The position numbers were made by a program, and so were the translations under genes. The notes beneath the pieces were generated by a model that saw nothing but the letters and a program-made list of their open reading frames with translations, had not been told where the DNA came from and did no database searches. DNA of 64,000 nucleotides from Fodinibius salinus. Lineage in GTDB: Bacteria; Bacteroidota; Rhodothermia; Balneolales; Balneolaceae. This document shows, one piece after another, positions 55,849 to 64,000 of this stretch; the stretch's first letter is position 1, and every line of letters starts with the position of its first letter. The stretch covers positions 124,001-188,000 of the forward strand of contig NZ_VNHY01000003.1 of the NCBI RefSeq assembly GCF_008124865.1, in the 5' to 3' direction.

Positions 55849-56790
55849 ATGAAACTGAATACCTATCAGAAAGTTGCACTCAGTACCGTAGCAGCAACGA
55901 TTTTCCTCATCTTCGTTGGCGGATTAGTTCGTGCTTCAGGTGCGGGATTGGGGTGTCCCGACTGGCCTAAATGTTTTGGTATGTGGATGCCACCTATATC
56001 TCCAGCAGAACTGCCAAACAATTACGATCTGTCAGAGTTTAATGTTTTCAAAACGTGGACGGAGTATGTTAATCGTCTGATTGGGGTTATCATTGGTCTT
56101 CTCATTACAGTTACTTTTGCACTTTCATTCCGATATCGAAAAGATAAACCCAAAGTGTTGTATAGTTCAGCAACTGCATTTGTACTGGTACTCGTGCAGG
56201 GATGGCTAGGCGGGCAAGTGGTGCTGACAGGCTTAAGGGAATGGCTGATTACACTGCATATGCTGCTTGCGATGCTTATTATGGTTACACTTATTTATGG
56301 AGTATTTCGAGCATCAGTAGATGAGCTTAGAATAACCCTGCCTAACCAAAAACGACAGTGGCTTTTGGTAATGGTAGCCATTCTATTTTTTTGCAGCTTT
56401 ATCCAGATTGGATTAGGTACGCAGGTACGTGAAGCAATTGATGTGCTAAAGAATATGACCGTTTCTCCCCCTCGTGATACTTGGATATCAGAAGTAGGAG
56501 TCGTTGATAATATTCATCGAAGCTTTTCTTGGCTAGTACTGATTGCAGGAGGTGGGATATTGTATATTAGCCGGTGGTGGGTAACTGACGCGCCAAGAAT
56601 TCGTAAAATCGGGCTTATCATCTTTGGGCTAATCCTTTTGCAGATAGTTACAGGTATAGGACTGTATTACCTTGGATTGCCGCCTGTTTATCAGGTTGTT
56701 CACCTAACAGGTATTGCTTTTCTGGTAGCTTTCGAATTTTTATTCCTTCTGCTGGTATTGCATGCAGATGAAGTTCCTGTCGAGGGATAA
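55849..56790 (+). CDS. ctaA: Heme A synthase (COX15/CtaA)
   Basis: Oxidises the heme O methyl group to give heme A. About 313 residues from ATG 55849; an upstream TTG 55768 would add 27 residues unlike the family. Eight membrane helices with heme-binding His in LITLHMLLAM, NIHRSFSWL and VHLTGIAFL, the signature LVRASGAGLGCPDWPKCFG with its paired Cys, and WTEYVNRLIGVIIG. Divergent from ctaB and transcribed toward the caa3 operon's 3' end. Confidence 0.92.
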   Translation: MKLNTYQKVALSTVAATIFLIFVGGLVRASGAGLGCPDWPKCFGMWMPPISPAELPNNYDLSEFNVFKTWTEYVNRLIGVIIGLLITVTFALSFRYRKDKPKVLYSSATAFVLVLVQGWLGGQVVLTGLREWLITLHMLLAMLIMVTLIYGVFRASVDELRITLPNQKRQWLLVMVAILFFCSFIQIGLGTQVREAIDVLKNMTVSPPRDTWISEVGVVDNIHRSFSWLVLIAGGGILYISRWWVTDAPRIRKIGLIIFGLILLQIVTGIGLYYLGLPPVYQVVHLTGIAFLVAFEFLFLLLVLHADEVPVEG

Positions 56791-56869
56791 GTCAAACCTG
56801 AGGATAATCTTCAATTATCGTTCTGTTTTTTATCTTCGTGATAGAAAAAGCAGTTTAGTTAATTCTAAT

Positions 56870-56902
56870 AAAAAAGCCGATTAGCATTATTGCCAATCGG
56901 CT
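56870..56902 (-). terminator. Terminator of the cytochrome oxidase operon
   Basis: On the minus strand AGCCGATT and AATCGGCT form an 8-bp stem around a 12-nt loop, followed by TTTTTTATT. It lies 144 nt past the CtaF stop and is placed to end the act-cta transcript. On the plus strand there is no T-run, so it is not a ctaA terminator. Confidence 0.8.
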
Positions 56903-57045
56903 GTAGATAACAATCAAACTGAAAGATGATTCTGATCCTCTTCTTCCGTTTCCAGAAGGGATCCTAACAATTGCAGATTTTCCTTTGGTCTAGAATAGCT
57001 GCTGGTTTTTGCAGAGCCTTTTCAACCAAAAATTGGTTTGTTGCT

Positions 57046-57378
57046 CTAAAATGCAGGCATCACTTCTGGTCGGAATAGAGTATCAAGGAGGGTTAGCCCC
57101 ACAAGTAGTCCAAAAAAGGCGATAGAAGCAATAAAGAGCATGGTATTAAATCGTTCATCCCAGTAAAGGTTCATAAAAAATGCAGCAACCAGCGTTGCTT
57201 TAAATATAGCAATGCCCATGGCTACAATAATTGACCATGGCTCAGGGATATGAATATAGTGCACGCCAACAGTGAGAATAGTAAGAATGAATAATGCGCC
57301 GGCAACGCCAAGAAGAGTTTTATCTGTTGATATATGATGTCCGCTCATGAGTACAAATGCTTTAGAGTTATCAGTCAA
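57046..57378 (-). CDS. ctaF: Cytochrome c oxidase subunit IV (CtaF-like)
   Basis: 110 residues with three membrane helices (about 20-40, 47-69, 78-100) and the pattern YIHIPEPWSIIVAMGIAIFKATLVAAFFMNLYWDERFNT (in parts), matching the bacterial subunit IV of caa3 oxidases. It is the last gene of the operon, overlapping CtaE by 8 nt. Confidence 0.9.
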   Translation of the reverse strand: MTDNSKAFVLMSGHHISTDKTLLGVAGALFILTILTVGVHYIHIPEPWSIIVAMGIAIFKATLVAAFFMNLYWDERFNTMLFIASIAFFGLLVGLTLLDTLFRPEVMPAF

Positions 57379-58027
57379 TTAGGTAGAAAAGTGGAAAGAG
57401 GAAAATCCAGATAATATCTACAAGGTGCCAATAAAGGCCAGTTATTTCGACTGGTGTATAATATTCGCTGTTAAAGTGTCCTTTCATGGATCTCCATAAC
57501 AGCCAAACCATCAATCCGATCCCAATAACAACGTGAATACCGTGGAGACCGGTCATAAGGTAATAAAGGCTAAAAAACACGTTAGCTTTTGGATGGTCAA
57601 TCCCTTCAAACGCATAAAATTTTCCAGGAAATATCCCGAGATGAAATTTGTGTGTCCATTCGAAATATTTAATTACCATAAATACAGCGGCCAAGGCCAG
57701 GGTAATGCCCAGATTAATTGCAATATTTTTTTTCTGATTGAGCTGTGCCGATTTAATGGCCATTGCTACTGTAAGGCTACTGCCGATGAGTACTACCGTA
57801 TTAACAGCACCCCAGAGAGTATTAAGTTCTTCAGAGGCTAGCGTAAATAGTTCGGGATACCAGAGCCTGTACACAATATATGCTGCAAAAAGTCCTCCAA
57901 AAAAGAGAATCTCCGTTACAAGGAATATCCACATTCCCATTTTAGCAGCGTCGAACTGCTGGTCGGCATCCACAAAATGATGCTGCATAAATCTGGAGTG
58001 CGATGCGGATGATGAATGATTTGCCAT
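57371..58027 (-). CDS. ctaE: Cytochrome c oxidase subunit III
   Basis: Seven-helix oxidase subunit, 218 residues. Visible: MGMWIFLVTEILFFGGLFAAY (first conserved helix), FYAFEGIDHPKANVFFSLYYLMTGLHGIHVVIGI (in parts) with the conserved GLHG-x-HV, and the end GLYWHLVDIIWIFLFPLFYL. Supports the oxygen-reducing core made by subunit I. It follows ctaD by 36 nt and overlaps ctaF. Confidence 0.94.
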   Translation of the reverse strand: MANHSSSASHSRFMQHHFVDADQQFDAAKMGMWIFLVTEILFFGGLFAAYIVYRLWYPELFTLASEELNTLWGAVNTVVLIGSSLTVAMAIKSAQLNQKKNIAINLGITLALAAVFMVIKYFEWTHKFHLGIFPGKFYAFEGIDHPKANVFFSLYYLMTGLHGIHVVIGIGLMVWLLWRSMKGHFNSEYYTPVEITGLYWHLVDIIWIFLFPLFYLID

Positions 58028-58063
58028 AATCAGATTATACTATTTTGGAAATTAAGTTATCAG

Positions 58064-59803
58064 TTATTCGGCATTAATTTCTTTGCCTTCTGCTTCTATG
58101 TCTTCGGCGTGACTGTGTCCATTACCGGAATCAGCAAGGCCAAGCTGAAATTCTTCCATCGGCTTATGATAGTCATATGGACCGTTAATGATAACGGGTG
58201 TATGATGGAAATTATGTAGTGGCGGTAATGTGTTAATTTGCCATTCAAGTCCTCGACTGCCCCAGGGGTTTGGGGTAGCCTTCTTACCGTCGAATAATGA
58301 TTTCATTAGGTAGTAGAAGACCATCAGAAAGCCAAGACCAAGAATGTAAGAACCAATGGTCGAAACTTGGTGAAACGGCTGGAATTGCTCAATGTAGTTA
58401 AAGTATCGTCGGGGCATACCTTGTGATCCCATTACAAACTGGGGAAGAAAGGTAACATTAAAGCCAACGAAGATGATACCGCAGGCAATTTTTGCCATTA
58501 GTTCATTGTACATGCGACCGGTGATTTTAGGCCACCAGTAGTGTAAACCAGCCAAGAAAGCCATCACCATACCACCTACCATCACAAAGTGGAAGTGAGC
58601 TACTACGTAATAAGTATCGTGCAGGTGCACATCCAATGCAATAGAACCGAGAACAATGCCTGTGAGCCCACCTACGAGAAACAGAAAGAAAAATCCAAAG
58701 ATATAGAGTAGAGGTGATTTTAAATCAATCGAACCCTTATAAAGGGTAGCAGTCCAGTTAAACATTTTGATTCCCGTTGGGATACCGACGAGAAATGTCA
58801 AAAAGGAAAATACCATTGAGGCCAGCGATGCCTGCCCGGAAACGAACATGTGATGTCCCCAAACAAGGAACCCAATAAAAGCAATGGCTAAAGATGAAAT
58901 AGCAATTGCCCAGTATCCAAAAATGTGCTTCCTGGTAAATGTAGTAATCACTTCAGAGACTACACCAAAGCCGGGAACAATCATGATATATACGGCCGGG
59001 TGGCTGTAAAACCAGAAAAAGTGTTGATAGAGTACCGGGTCACCGCCAAGTGCAGGATCAAAAATTCCGATTCCGAGAATGCGCTCCATGGCAACAAGCG
59101 CTAGCGTAATTGCAAGTACCGGAGTAGCAAGAATTTGAATGATACTTGTTGCATATAAACCCCAGCAGAAGAGCGGGAGTTTGTCCCAGGTGAGGCCGGG
59201 TGCCCGCATTTTGTGGATGGTGGTAATAAAGTTAACGCCTGTTAAAATAGACGAAAATCCGATGACAAATACACCAAAAGTCATGGTTGTTACCGCACCG
59301 CCCGTTGATGAGGAATACGGGGTGTAGAATGTCCACCCGGTATCTATACCACCATTGAGGATCGCAAATATTGAAATTGTAGCACCAGCAAGATATAGGT
59401 AGTAGCTCAGCAGGTTTAGCCTGGGAAAAGCTACGTCTTTGGCTCCAAGCTGCAGCGGTAACACAAAGTTACCGAGTGCTGCTGGTACCGAGGGTACCAG
59501 AAATAAGAAAATCATAATGGCCCCATGCAGTGTAAACAGCTGATTGTAGGTGTTGGCCTCGATAAAAGTCTTGGCGGGGGTCCATAGTTCAGTACGTACC
59601 AGCAAAGCCATAATACCACCTACGAAAAAGAAGAAGGTGATAGACGCAAGGTACATGATACCGATTTTCTTGTGATCAACAGTGGTAAGCCATGACCACA
59701 AACCGGTTTCTTCGTTCAGATAGTTGCTTTCCGGATCTTCTTCCGGCTTGAACCGTTCTACCTGAATTTTCTTTAGACTTTCATTCGTTTCTGCAGTATC
59801 CAT
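58064..59803 (-). CDS. ctaD: Cytochrome c oxidase subunit I, A2-type (caa3 oxidase)
   Basis: Catalytic subunit reducing O2 to water, with low-spin heme and the heme-CuB centre. 579 residues, 12 or so helices. Ligand regions seen: [16 protein letters not shown] (low-spin heme His), [18 protein letters not shown] (CuB His with the Tyr cross-link), VWGHHMF (CuB His pair) and [19 protein letters not shown] (heme His). The YSHP motif replaces the GHPEVY of A1 enzymes, so this is an A2-type oxidase, as in Rhodothermus. It starts 1 nt after ctaC. Confidence 0.96.
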   Translation of the reverse strand: MDTAETNESLKKIQVERFKPEEDPESNYLNEETGLWSWLTTVDHKKIGIMYLASITFFFFVGGIMALLVRTELWTPAKTFIEANTYNQLFTLHGAIMIFLFLVPSVPAALGNFVLPLQLGAKDVAFPRLNLLSYYLYLAGATISIFAILNGGIDTGWTFYTPYSSSTGGAVTTMTFGVFVIGFSSILTGVNFITTIHKMRAPGLTWDKLPLFCWGLYATSIIQILATPVLAITLALVAMERILGIGIFDPALGGDPVLYQHFFWFYSHPAVYIMIVPGFGVVSEVITTFTRKHIFGYWAIAISSLAIAFIGFLVWGHHMFVSGQASLASMVFSFLTFLVGIPTGIKMFNWTATLYKGSIDLKSPLLYIFGFFFLFLVGGLTGIVLGSIALDVHLHDTYYVVAHFHFVMVGGMVMAFLAGLHYWWPKITGRMYNELMAKIACGIIFVGFNVTFLPQFVMGSQGMPRRYFNYIEQFQPFHQVSTIGSYILGLGFLMVFYYLMKSLFDGKKATPNPWGSRGLEWQINTLPPLHNFHHTPVIINGPYDYHKPMEEFQLGLADSGNGHSHAEDIEAEGKEINAE

Positions 59804-59804
59804 A

Positions 59805-60755
59805 TTACTTCAGTGTTTTAATGTATTCGATAATCGCGCTAATTTGTTCTTCGTTGAGTTGTCCTTGGTAGGTATTCATTACCGCAGGATATCCCTTGAC
59901 AACTTTGGCGTTTGGTTCTAAAATAGATTCCCGGATATAGTTTTCGTCAACAGTGACGGATGAACCGTCAGAAAGTTGTTCCTGACTGTCAAATTTACCC
60001 TTCCAGGTTGGTCCGGTTAATTTTTCTCCACTTGGTGAGTGGCATGTTGTACAGGCATATTCTTTGGCTAGCTGTTTACCCCATTCTTCGGGTGCCAAAT
60101 CTTCGGGCTTGCTGCCACCGCCGGAATTATTAGCCAGCCACGTTTCAAATTCTTCTTGGCTGTGTACAATCACTTCTCCAAGCATATCGGAGTGACCGGT
60201 ACCGCAGTATTCAGTGCAATAGACAGTGGACCGTCCGGTATCAGGTGCATTAAACCACATTTCGGTGTATCGTCCCGGTACTACGTCCTGCTTGAGACGA
60301 TAGTCGGGAACATAAAAGGAGTGAATAACATCGTTGGAACTCATAATAAGCTTTACCGGCCGGTCAGCAGGGACGTGAAGCTTACCATTAGAACGTGCAC
60401 CGTTTTCATATTTAAACTGCCACACCCATTTTTGGCCGGTTACATTAATTTCATAGGCATCATCCGGTGCAACTTGTTGATTCATAAAGACTTCATATCC
60501 CCATCCAAAAACGATAAGGACTAAGATAAGTGGGATGACTGACCAAGTAACTTCTAGGGCATTGTTATGAGTGATGACAGGAGTTACTTCATCTTCTGAC
60601 TGCCGTCGGTATTTAATTACAAAGTAAACGATTACGGCAATTAGCCCGACCGTTAATACCAAACTGCTTAGATGAACAAACCAAAACAGCGTATCAGTTT
60701 GTTCGGCCAGCGTTGATTTTGCCGGAGGTAAAAGGAGATCGTTAAGCCAGTCCAT
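59805..60755 (-). CDS. ctaC: Cytochrome c oxidase subunit II with fused cytochrome c domain
   Basis: 316 residues: two N-terminal membrane helices (about 25-45 and 70-90), a cupredoxin domain with the CuA site ([12 protein letters not shown] and [12 protein letters not shown], residues about 150-195), and a C-terminal class I cytochrome c (about 225-316) with the heme motif CTTCH. The fused heme domain makes this a caa3-type oxidase. The cytochrome c segment is similar to the C-terminal domain of ActE at the right edge. Its start overlaps the SCO gene by 14 nt. Confidence 0.95.
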   Translation of the reverse strand: MDWLNDLLLPPAKSTLAEQTDTLFWFVHLSSLVLTVGLIAVIVYFVIKYRRQSEDEVTPVITHNNALEVTWSVIPLILVLIVFGWGYEVFMNQQVAPDDAYEINVTGQKWVWQFKYENGARSNGKLHVPADRPVKLIMSSNDVIHSFYVPDYRLKQDVVPGRYTEMWFNAPDTGRSTVYCTEYCGTGHSDMLGEVIVHSQEEFETWLANNSGGGSKPEDLAPEEWGKQLAKEYACTTCHSPSGEKLTGPTWKGKFDSQEQLSDGSSVTVDENYIRESILEPNAKVVKGYPAVMNTYQGQLNEEQISAIIEYIKTLK

Positions 60756-61578
60756 TCGTATCTGTTATTTGCTTTTCGTTATTAGAATATCGGTGTCGCA
60801 TCCACATAAAACCGAGGAATATACCCAGAATTATCATGGTCGCAAAGCCGCCCACTTTCATAATTCTCCATGCCACGGGCACGTAGGTGTTAGAGTCTGC
60901 ATCATACTGGTAGCAGTATAACAACACCTGATCGGAGGTACTACCTATATTACCATCTGCGGCTTCGTATAGGGCGTTTCGCATGTTAAATTCATCAAAT
61001 TTGAGTCCATACAAATAGCGCGTAATGATTCCATCGGGACTCAAAAACATGATAGATGCCCCGTGAGCGTACTGCCCGTTTTGCAGCTTGCGTACATCAA
61101 ATCCTACAGCTTTAATAAGTTGTTGAATATTCTTCTTGTTGCCAGTTAGAAAATGCCAGCCGTTCTCGGCATTTGTTCTGTCCAGCTTTTTTAAAAATCG
61201 TTTCTTGTTTTCAGCAGCCATCTTTGTCGTTTCACTGGGATCAAAACTAAAAGTCACAATATTGTACTCGGTGCCGGGGCTCCATTTAAGGTCGTTAACA
61301 CCTTTAAAGATGGCTTCTTTTACCATGGAACAGAGCTGCGGACACTCATAGTATACCGGATTCAACAGCACCGGTTTTCCATCATTAAATAATTCTTTTA
61401 ATGTCAGCGAGTCTCCTTTGGCATTGGCAAACCGTAAGTCGAGCGGAATTTGTTCACCCAGCTGCTCGGTTACGCCTACATCCTTTAGATTACTCGGCTT
61501 TTGTTTATTTAGTTGAGCAAAAGATCCTACTGGTTGTAAAAGCAGGCTCAATATTGCTATTAGCCCAACATATTTCAT
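60742..61578 (-). CDS. SCO1/SenC family copper chaperone
   Basis: 278 residues: signal peptide (about 1-22), thioredoxin-like SCO domain with the copper-binding ECPQLC (CxxxC) near residue 80 and His in QYAHGASIMFL near residue 165, and a C-terminal membrane helix (about 245-262, MIILGIFLGFMWMRH) followed by a charged tail. It delivers copper to the CuA site of subunit II. Position just before ctaC with overlap fits that role. Typical SCO proteins anchor at the N-terminus, so the C-terminal anchor is a variant seen in this phylum's operons. Confidence 0.92.
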   Translation of the reverse strand: MKYVGLIAILSLLLQPVGSFAQLNKQKPSNLKDVGVTEQLGEQIPLDLRFANAKGDSLTLKELFNDGKPVLLNPVYYECPQLCSMVKEAIFKGVNDLKWSPGTEYNIVTFSFDPSETTKMAAENKKRFLKKLDRTNAENGWHFLTGNKKNIQQLIKAVGFDVRKLQNGQYAHGASIMFLSPDGIITRYLYGLKFDEFNMRNALYEAADGNIGSTSDQVLLYCYQYDADSNTYVPVAWRIMKVGGFATMIILGIFLGFMWMRHRYSNNEKQITDTNGLA

Positions 61579-61594
61579 TATGTTGCATTAGTTG

Positions 61595-62143
61595 TTACTG
61601 ATCGGCAGCAATTTCGTTGATTGCGCTGTCGATCGGAATTCGATAGACTTTATTTTCTAAATCAACAACACCAAAATTATCAAGCTGATTCCGTGCTTCT
61701 TCTTTCATTTGGCTTACTTGGTAGTATTCACTGTCTGCTGATACATTCTCTTTGGTTAATCGCTCATTATATTGATACATCTCAAAGAGAGCTTTTACAA
61801 ATATGATAACAAGAATTGTACCTAAAACACTCCACCAGATCAGCCGTTTATAATTAAGCCGATCGTCCATGACTCCGTGTTCAACTGAGTCAGCAACCCT
61901 CTGGTCAGAAATTTCAACATCAACATTAGTAACCTGTTGTTCAACAGGCTTTTCTTCTTCCTGGATGGTATCAAAAGCATCCTCGCCACCTTTTTCATAC
62001 TCAGTTGTCCACATCAGGATCACTGAAACAGGGACATCATATTTCTCGGACAGTTTGTCCAGATTCTTTTTGGACTGATCTAGTGCCTTTTGTGCAACTT
62101 TTTTCTTAAAAGCGGCAGTATAATTGTTTTCTTCGCTTGCCAT
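61595..62143 (-). CDS. Transposase-type HTH domain fused to a membrane helix, in the respiratory operon
   Basis: 182 residues. Residues about 8-60 (TAAFKKKVAQKALDQSKKNL, LSEKYDVPVSVILMWTTEYEKGG) match the pattern of IS3 OrfA-type HTH domains: a basic first helix, then a Leu/Tyr recognition helix ending in W. An acidic linker follows (about 60-105), then one membrane helix (about 108-130, LIWWSVLGTILVIIFVKALF) and an extracytoplasmic C-terminus. Not a transposase: no catalytic partner or terminal repeats. It lies between actF (59 nt) and the SCO gene (16 nt). Function unknown; membrane-tethered DNA or protein binding is possible. Confidence 0.72.
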   Translation of the reverse strand: MASEENNYTAAFKKKVAQKALDQSKKNLDKLSEKYDVPVSVILMWTTEYEKGGEDAFDTIQEEEKPVEQQVTNVDVEISDQRVADSVEHGVMDDRLNYKRLIWWSVLGTILVIIFVKALFEMYQYNERLTKENVSADSEYYQVSQMKEEARNQLDNFGVVDLENKVYRIPIDSAINEIAADQ

Positions 62144-62202
62144 AGGGTGTATAGCTTGTGATCGCAGTGGGCAAACCCTAACTGCGTTCAGATAATTATT
62201 GA

Positions 62203-63387
62203 TTAATGTTTGTTTAGCGATTCTGCAAGTGTTGGATCTTTGACGGGGATCATCTTATTCTGCTTAAACCGATAGAAAAAGAGACCCATAAAAATACCGC
62301 CAAGACCAATAAAGCTTGTGATTGTCATCCAGCTTAAATGGAAACCGTGGTGGTTTAATACTGGCATTACAATCCAGTAGAGTTCTACCAAGTGGGCAAC
62401 CAGTATTAATACCGACACTGTATTGACAATCTTGTGATTTGTCTTGGCTCCTTTAGAAAGCAGTGCTATAAAGGGAATGACAAATCGTGCAAAAAGATAA
62501 AAATAAGCTAAATATTCATACCCGCCACTGAGTCGTTCCAGGTACCATACCGTCTCCTCAGGAATGTTTGCATAATAGATCAAGAGAAATTGACTAAAAG
62601 CAATGTATCCGTAAAATACGGTGAAACCGAACAACTGCACGCTCAAATCATAAATATGACCGTCTTCCAGGGTATTCGTTAATAATCCCTTTTTCCATAA
62701 GTACATTACAATAAGGATGAGGGTAGCAAACAACCCTTGAAAGCTCATAGCAAAATAATAAACGCCAAAGATTGTGGAATACCAGTGTGGATCAAGTGAC
62801 ATTAGCCAGTCGAAAGATGCAAAGGCCAGCGTAATTGCAAAAATAAATATGCCCGGACCGCTAGTACGGCGGAGAAGTGTTTGTAATCCCCAGTTGCCAG
62901 TTTTATCCATTTCAACCGACTTTTGATACATTCTATAACCCAAAAAACTCCAGATAGCAAAATAGATTACCTGTCGAATAATAAAGAAGGTGCTATTGAG
63001 GTATGGTTGCTTACCTTGCAGTACTGGGTCGTGGGCAACTGCTTCGGGGTGTGTCCAATGATACAGAGAGTGCATACCCAGCAATATCGGTATGATAAAT
63101 AGGCCCCAAATCCAGAGATTTGAAGAAATCGTCTCGGGAATACGTCGTAGTGCTGTACTCCATTCTGATCGCGTCAGGTGCTGGAGCATTACGAAAAACA
63201 GGCTGGCCAGTGCTATGCTCGAAAAGAAGGAAAAACTTACCAAATAGGAGAAGAAAAACTGATCGTGTTCTAGAAAATATCCTACACCAGTAGCCAGTAA
63301 TCCTACAATACCCACGCCAAACAACGACTGGGTAATGTTTGAATCAGCAGGAAATTGCAGTGTATCAGTTATTTTGGGCTTGCTCAT
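62203..63387 (-). CDS. actF: Alternative complex III subunit ActF (quinol:cytochrome c oxidoreductase)
   Basis: 394-residue membrane protein of alternative complex III, which oxidises quinol and passes electrons toward the oxidase. About ten helices, with WTHPEAVAHDPVLQGKQPYLNSTFF, IRQVIYFAIWSFLGYRMYQKS, FDWLMSLDPHWYSTIFGVYYFAMSFQG and YYANIPEETVWYLERL, all typical of ActF/ActC quinol-site subunits. Position between the cytochrome subunit and caa3 genes matches known ACIII operons. ActF rather than ActC is chosen by order and length. Confidence 0.88.
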   Translation of the reverse strand: MSKPKITDTLQFPADSNITQSLFGVGIVGLLATGVGYFLEHDQFFFSYLVSFSFFSSIALASLFFVMLQHLTRSEWSTALRRIPETISSNLWIWGLFIIPILLGMHSLYHWTHPEAVAHDPVLQGKQPYLNSTFFIIRQVIYFAIWSFLGYRMYQKSVEMDKTGNWGLQTLLRRTSGPGIFIFAITLAFASFDWLMSLDPHWYSTIFGVYYFAMSFQGLFATLILIVMYLWKKGLLTNTLEDGHIYDLSVQLFGFTVFYGYIAFSQFLLIYYANIPEETVWYLERLSGGYEYLAYFYLFARFVIPFIALLSKGAKTNHKIVNTVSVLILVAHLVELYWIVMPVLNHHGFHLSWMTITSFIGLGGIFMGLFFYRFKQNKMIPVKDPTLAESLNKH

Positions 63388-63433
63388 AAAATGGAACCAA
63401 GTTAATTATGGTCGTTAATACGTTTTAAAAATC

Positions 63434-64000
63434 TTATTCACTATTGTCGCTCAGTGATTTTATGTATGCAATGAGCGAATTAATTTTACTGTCGCTAAGG
63501 TGGTCGTAAGGAACCATTGATGGTGGAAAGCCTTTTGCAATTTTGGCACCCGGCTCAACAATAGATTCGCGTAAGTATTCTTCATCAGCGACTACAGTTT
63601 CACCGTTTTCAAGTGCTCGCTCATTACCATAAAGGTTTTTCCATGTTGGACCGACAAGTCGTGATCCATCCGTAGAGTGACAACTTTCACAAGCATTGGC
63701 TGAGGCTATGGATTTGCCCCGTTCTATGGAAACTTCGCCCCCACCAGATTTAGATTCTTTTTTTGCTTCAGCTTTAGCCAACTTTTGCTTGTGAGATTCT
63801 TTAATCGAGGCGATATCTACATCATAATTTTCTCGAACTTCTTCTTCTGGCACATTCTGGCTGCGTTGTAATGCGCGAACGTAAGCCACAATTGCCCACC
63901 GGTCTTTTACAGAAATTTGATGATTATATGCTGGCATATTTCGAATGCCATTTGTAATGACAGAATAAATATAGCCGTCACTTTGGTTTCTCAGGCGATC
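63434..64000 (-). CDS. actE: Alternative complex III cytochrome c subunit (ActE-type) with a second C-terminal heme domain, partial
   Basis: The gene runs off the right edge; the in-window part begins with [21 protein letters not shown] and continues [23 protein letters not shown], the end of an ActE cytochrome c domain whose heme motif lies outside. After a charged linker (Lys/Glu/Gly/Ser-rich) comes a second cytochrome c domain with CESCH, then [25 protein letters not shown] and a closing IAYIKSLS. This closely follows the CtaC cytochrome c domain pattern. It lies 46 nt upstream of actF. Confidence 0.85.
   Translation of the reverse strand, partial: DRLRNQSDGYIYSVITNGIRNMPAYNHQISVKDRWAIVAYVRALQRSQNVPEEEVRENYDVDIASIKESHKQKLAKAEAKKESKSGGGEVSIERGKSIASANACESCHSTDGSRLVGPTWKNLYGNERALENGETVVADEEYLRESIVEPGAKIAKGFPPSMVPYDHLSDSKINSLIAYIKSLSDNSE

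Noticed and set aside
61595-62143. Transposase gene fragment
   Set aside because: Gene is intact, has a membrane helix, fits operon spacing and has no inverted repeats or partner ORF.

Overview
This 64 kb window reads as a chromosomal segment of a Gram-negative member of the Bacteroidota-related Balneolota/Rhodothermota group (inference). Supporting signs are an alternative complex III next to an A2-type caa3 oxidase, a serine palmitoyltransferase cluster for sphingolipids, a fused E1 alpha/beta oxoacid dehydrogenase, secreted beta-rich proteins, moderate GC, few Shine-Dalgarno motifs and one good TAnnTTTG promoter-like site. No tRNA, rRNA, CRISPR array, intact insertion sequence, prophage or integrase was seen. 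Most genes are housekeeping.

Layout. 1-4.3 kb: pyrimidine-nucleoside phosphorylase (cut by the edge), a PspA-type ESCRT-III-like protein, two coiled-coil proteins and an enoyl-CoA hydratase. 4.3-7.6 kb: a CorC/CNNM membrane protein, a two-lobed AAA ATPase and the 3' remnant of an ABC-2 permease gene. 7.7-20.9 kb: pheA, xseA, pyrC, a DUF3857 protein, tsaB, accD without its zinc ribbon, obg, dprA, a metallo-hydrolase and rpoN behind a possible sigma-54 promoter. 20.9-34.8 kb: a large membrane protein with an Lrp regulator, serS, a DUF432 protein with MscS, dus, class I aldolase, a flippase-like membrane protein, radA, rpsU, an outer-membrane barrel plus the remnant of another, a TIGR02757 protein and mutY.

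34.8-42.3 kb carries a likely bacterial ceramide and glycosphingolipid locus: an SDR/epimerase (CerR-like), two GT4 glycosyltransferases, serine palmitoyltransferase and, 3 nt behind it, a GNAT-like acyltransferase (bCerS-like). 42.4-46.5 kb holds fumC and the fused E1. 46.6-53.5 kb holds the conserved DUF58-MoxR-DUF4350-DUF4129-membrane protein-SpoIIM group with a divergent RDD gene, probably acting in the envelope. 53.6-54.8 kb is a secreted FG-GAP lipoprotein.

54.8-64.0 kb is respiratory: heme O synthase, heme A synthase, then a minus-strand operon read from the right edge as actE (partial), actF, an unusual HTH-plus-membrane protein, SCO, CtaC, CtaD, CtaE and CtaF, ending at a strong terminator. 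It links quinol oxidation by alternative complex III to caa3 oxidase. The cytochrome c domains at the C-termini of ActE and CtaC look alike.

The best leads for under-described biology are the PspA/coiled-coil/AAA neighbourhood, the HTH-membrane protein in the respiratory operon, the extra heme domain on ActE, the zinc-less AccD and the ceramide locus.
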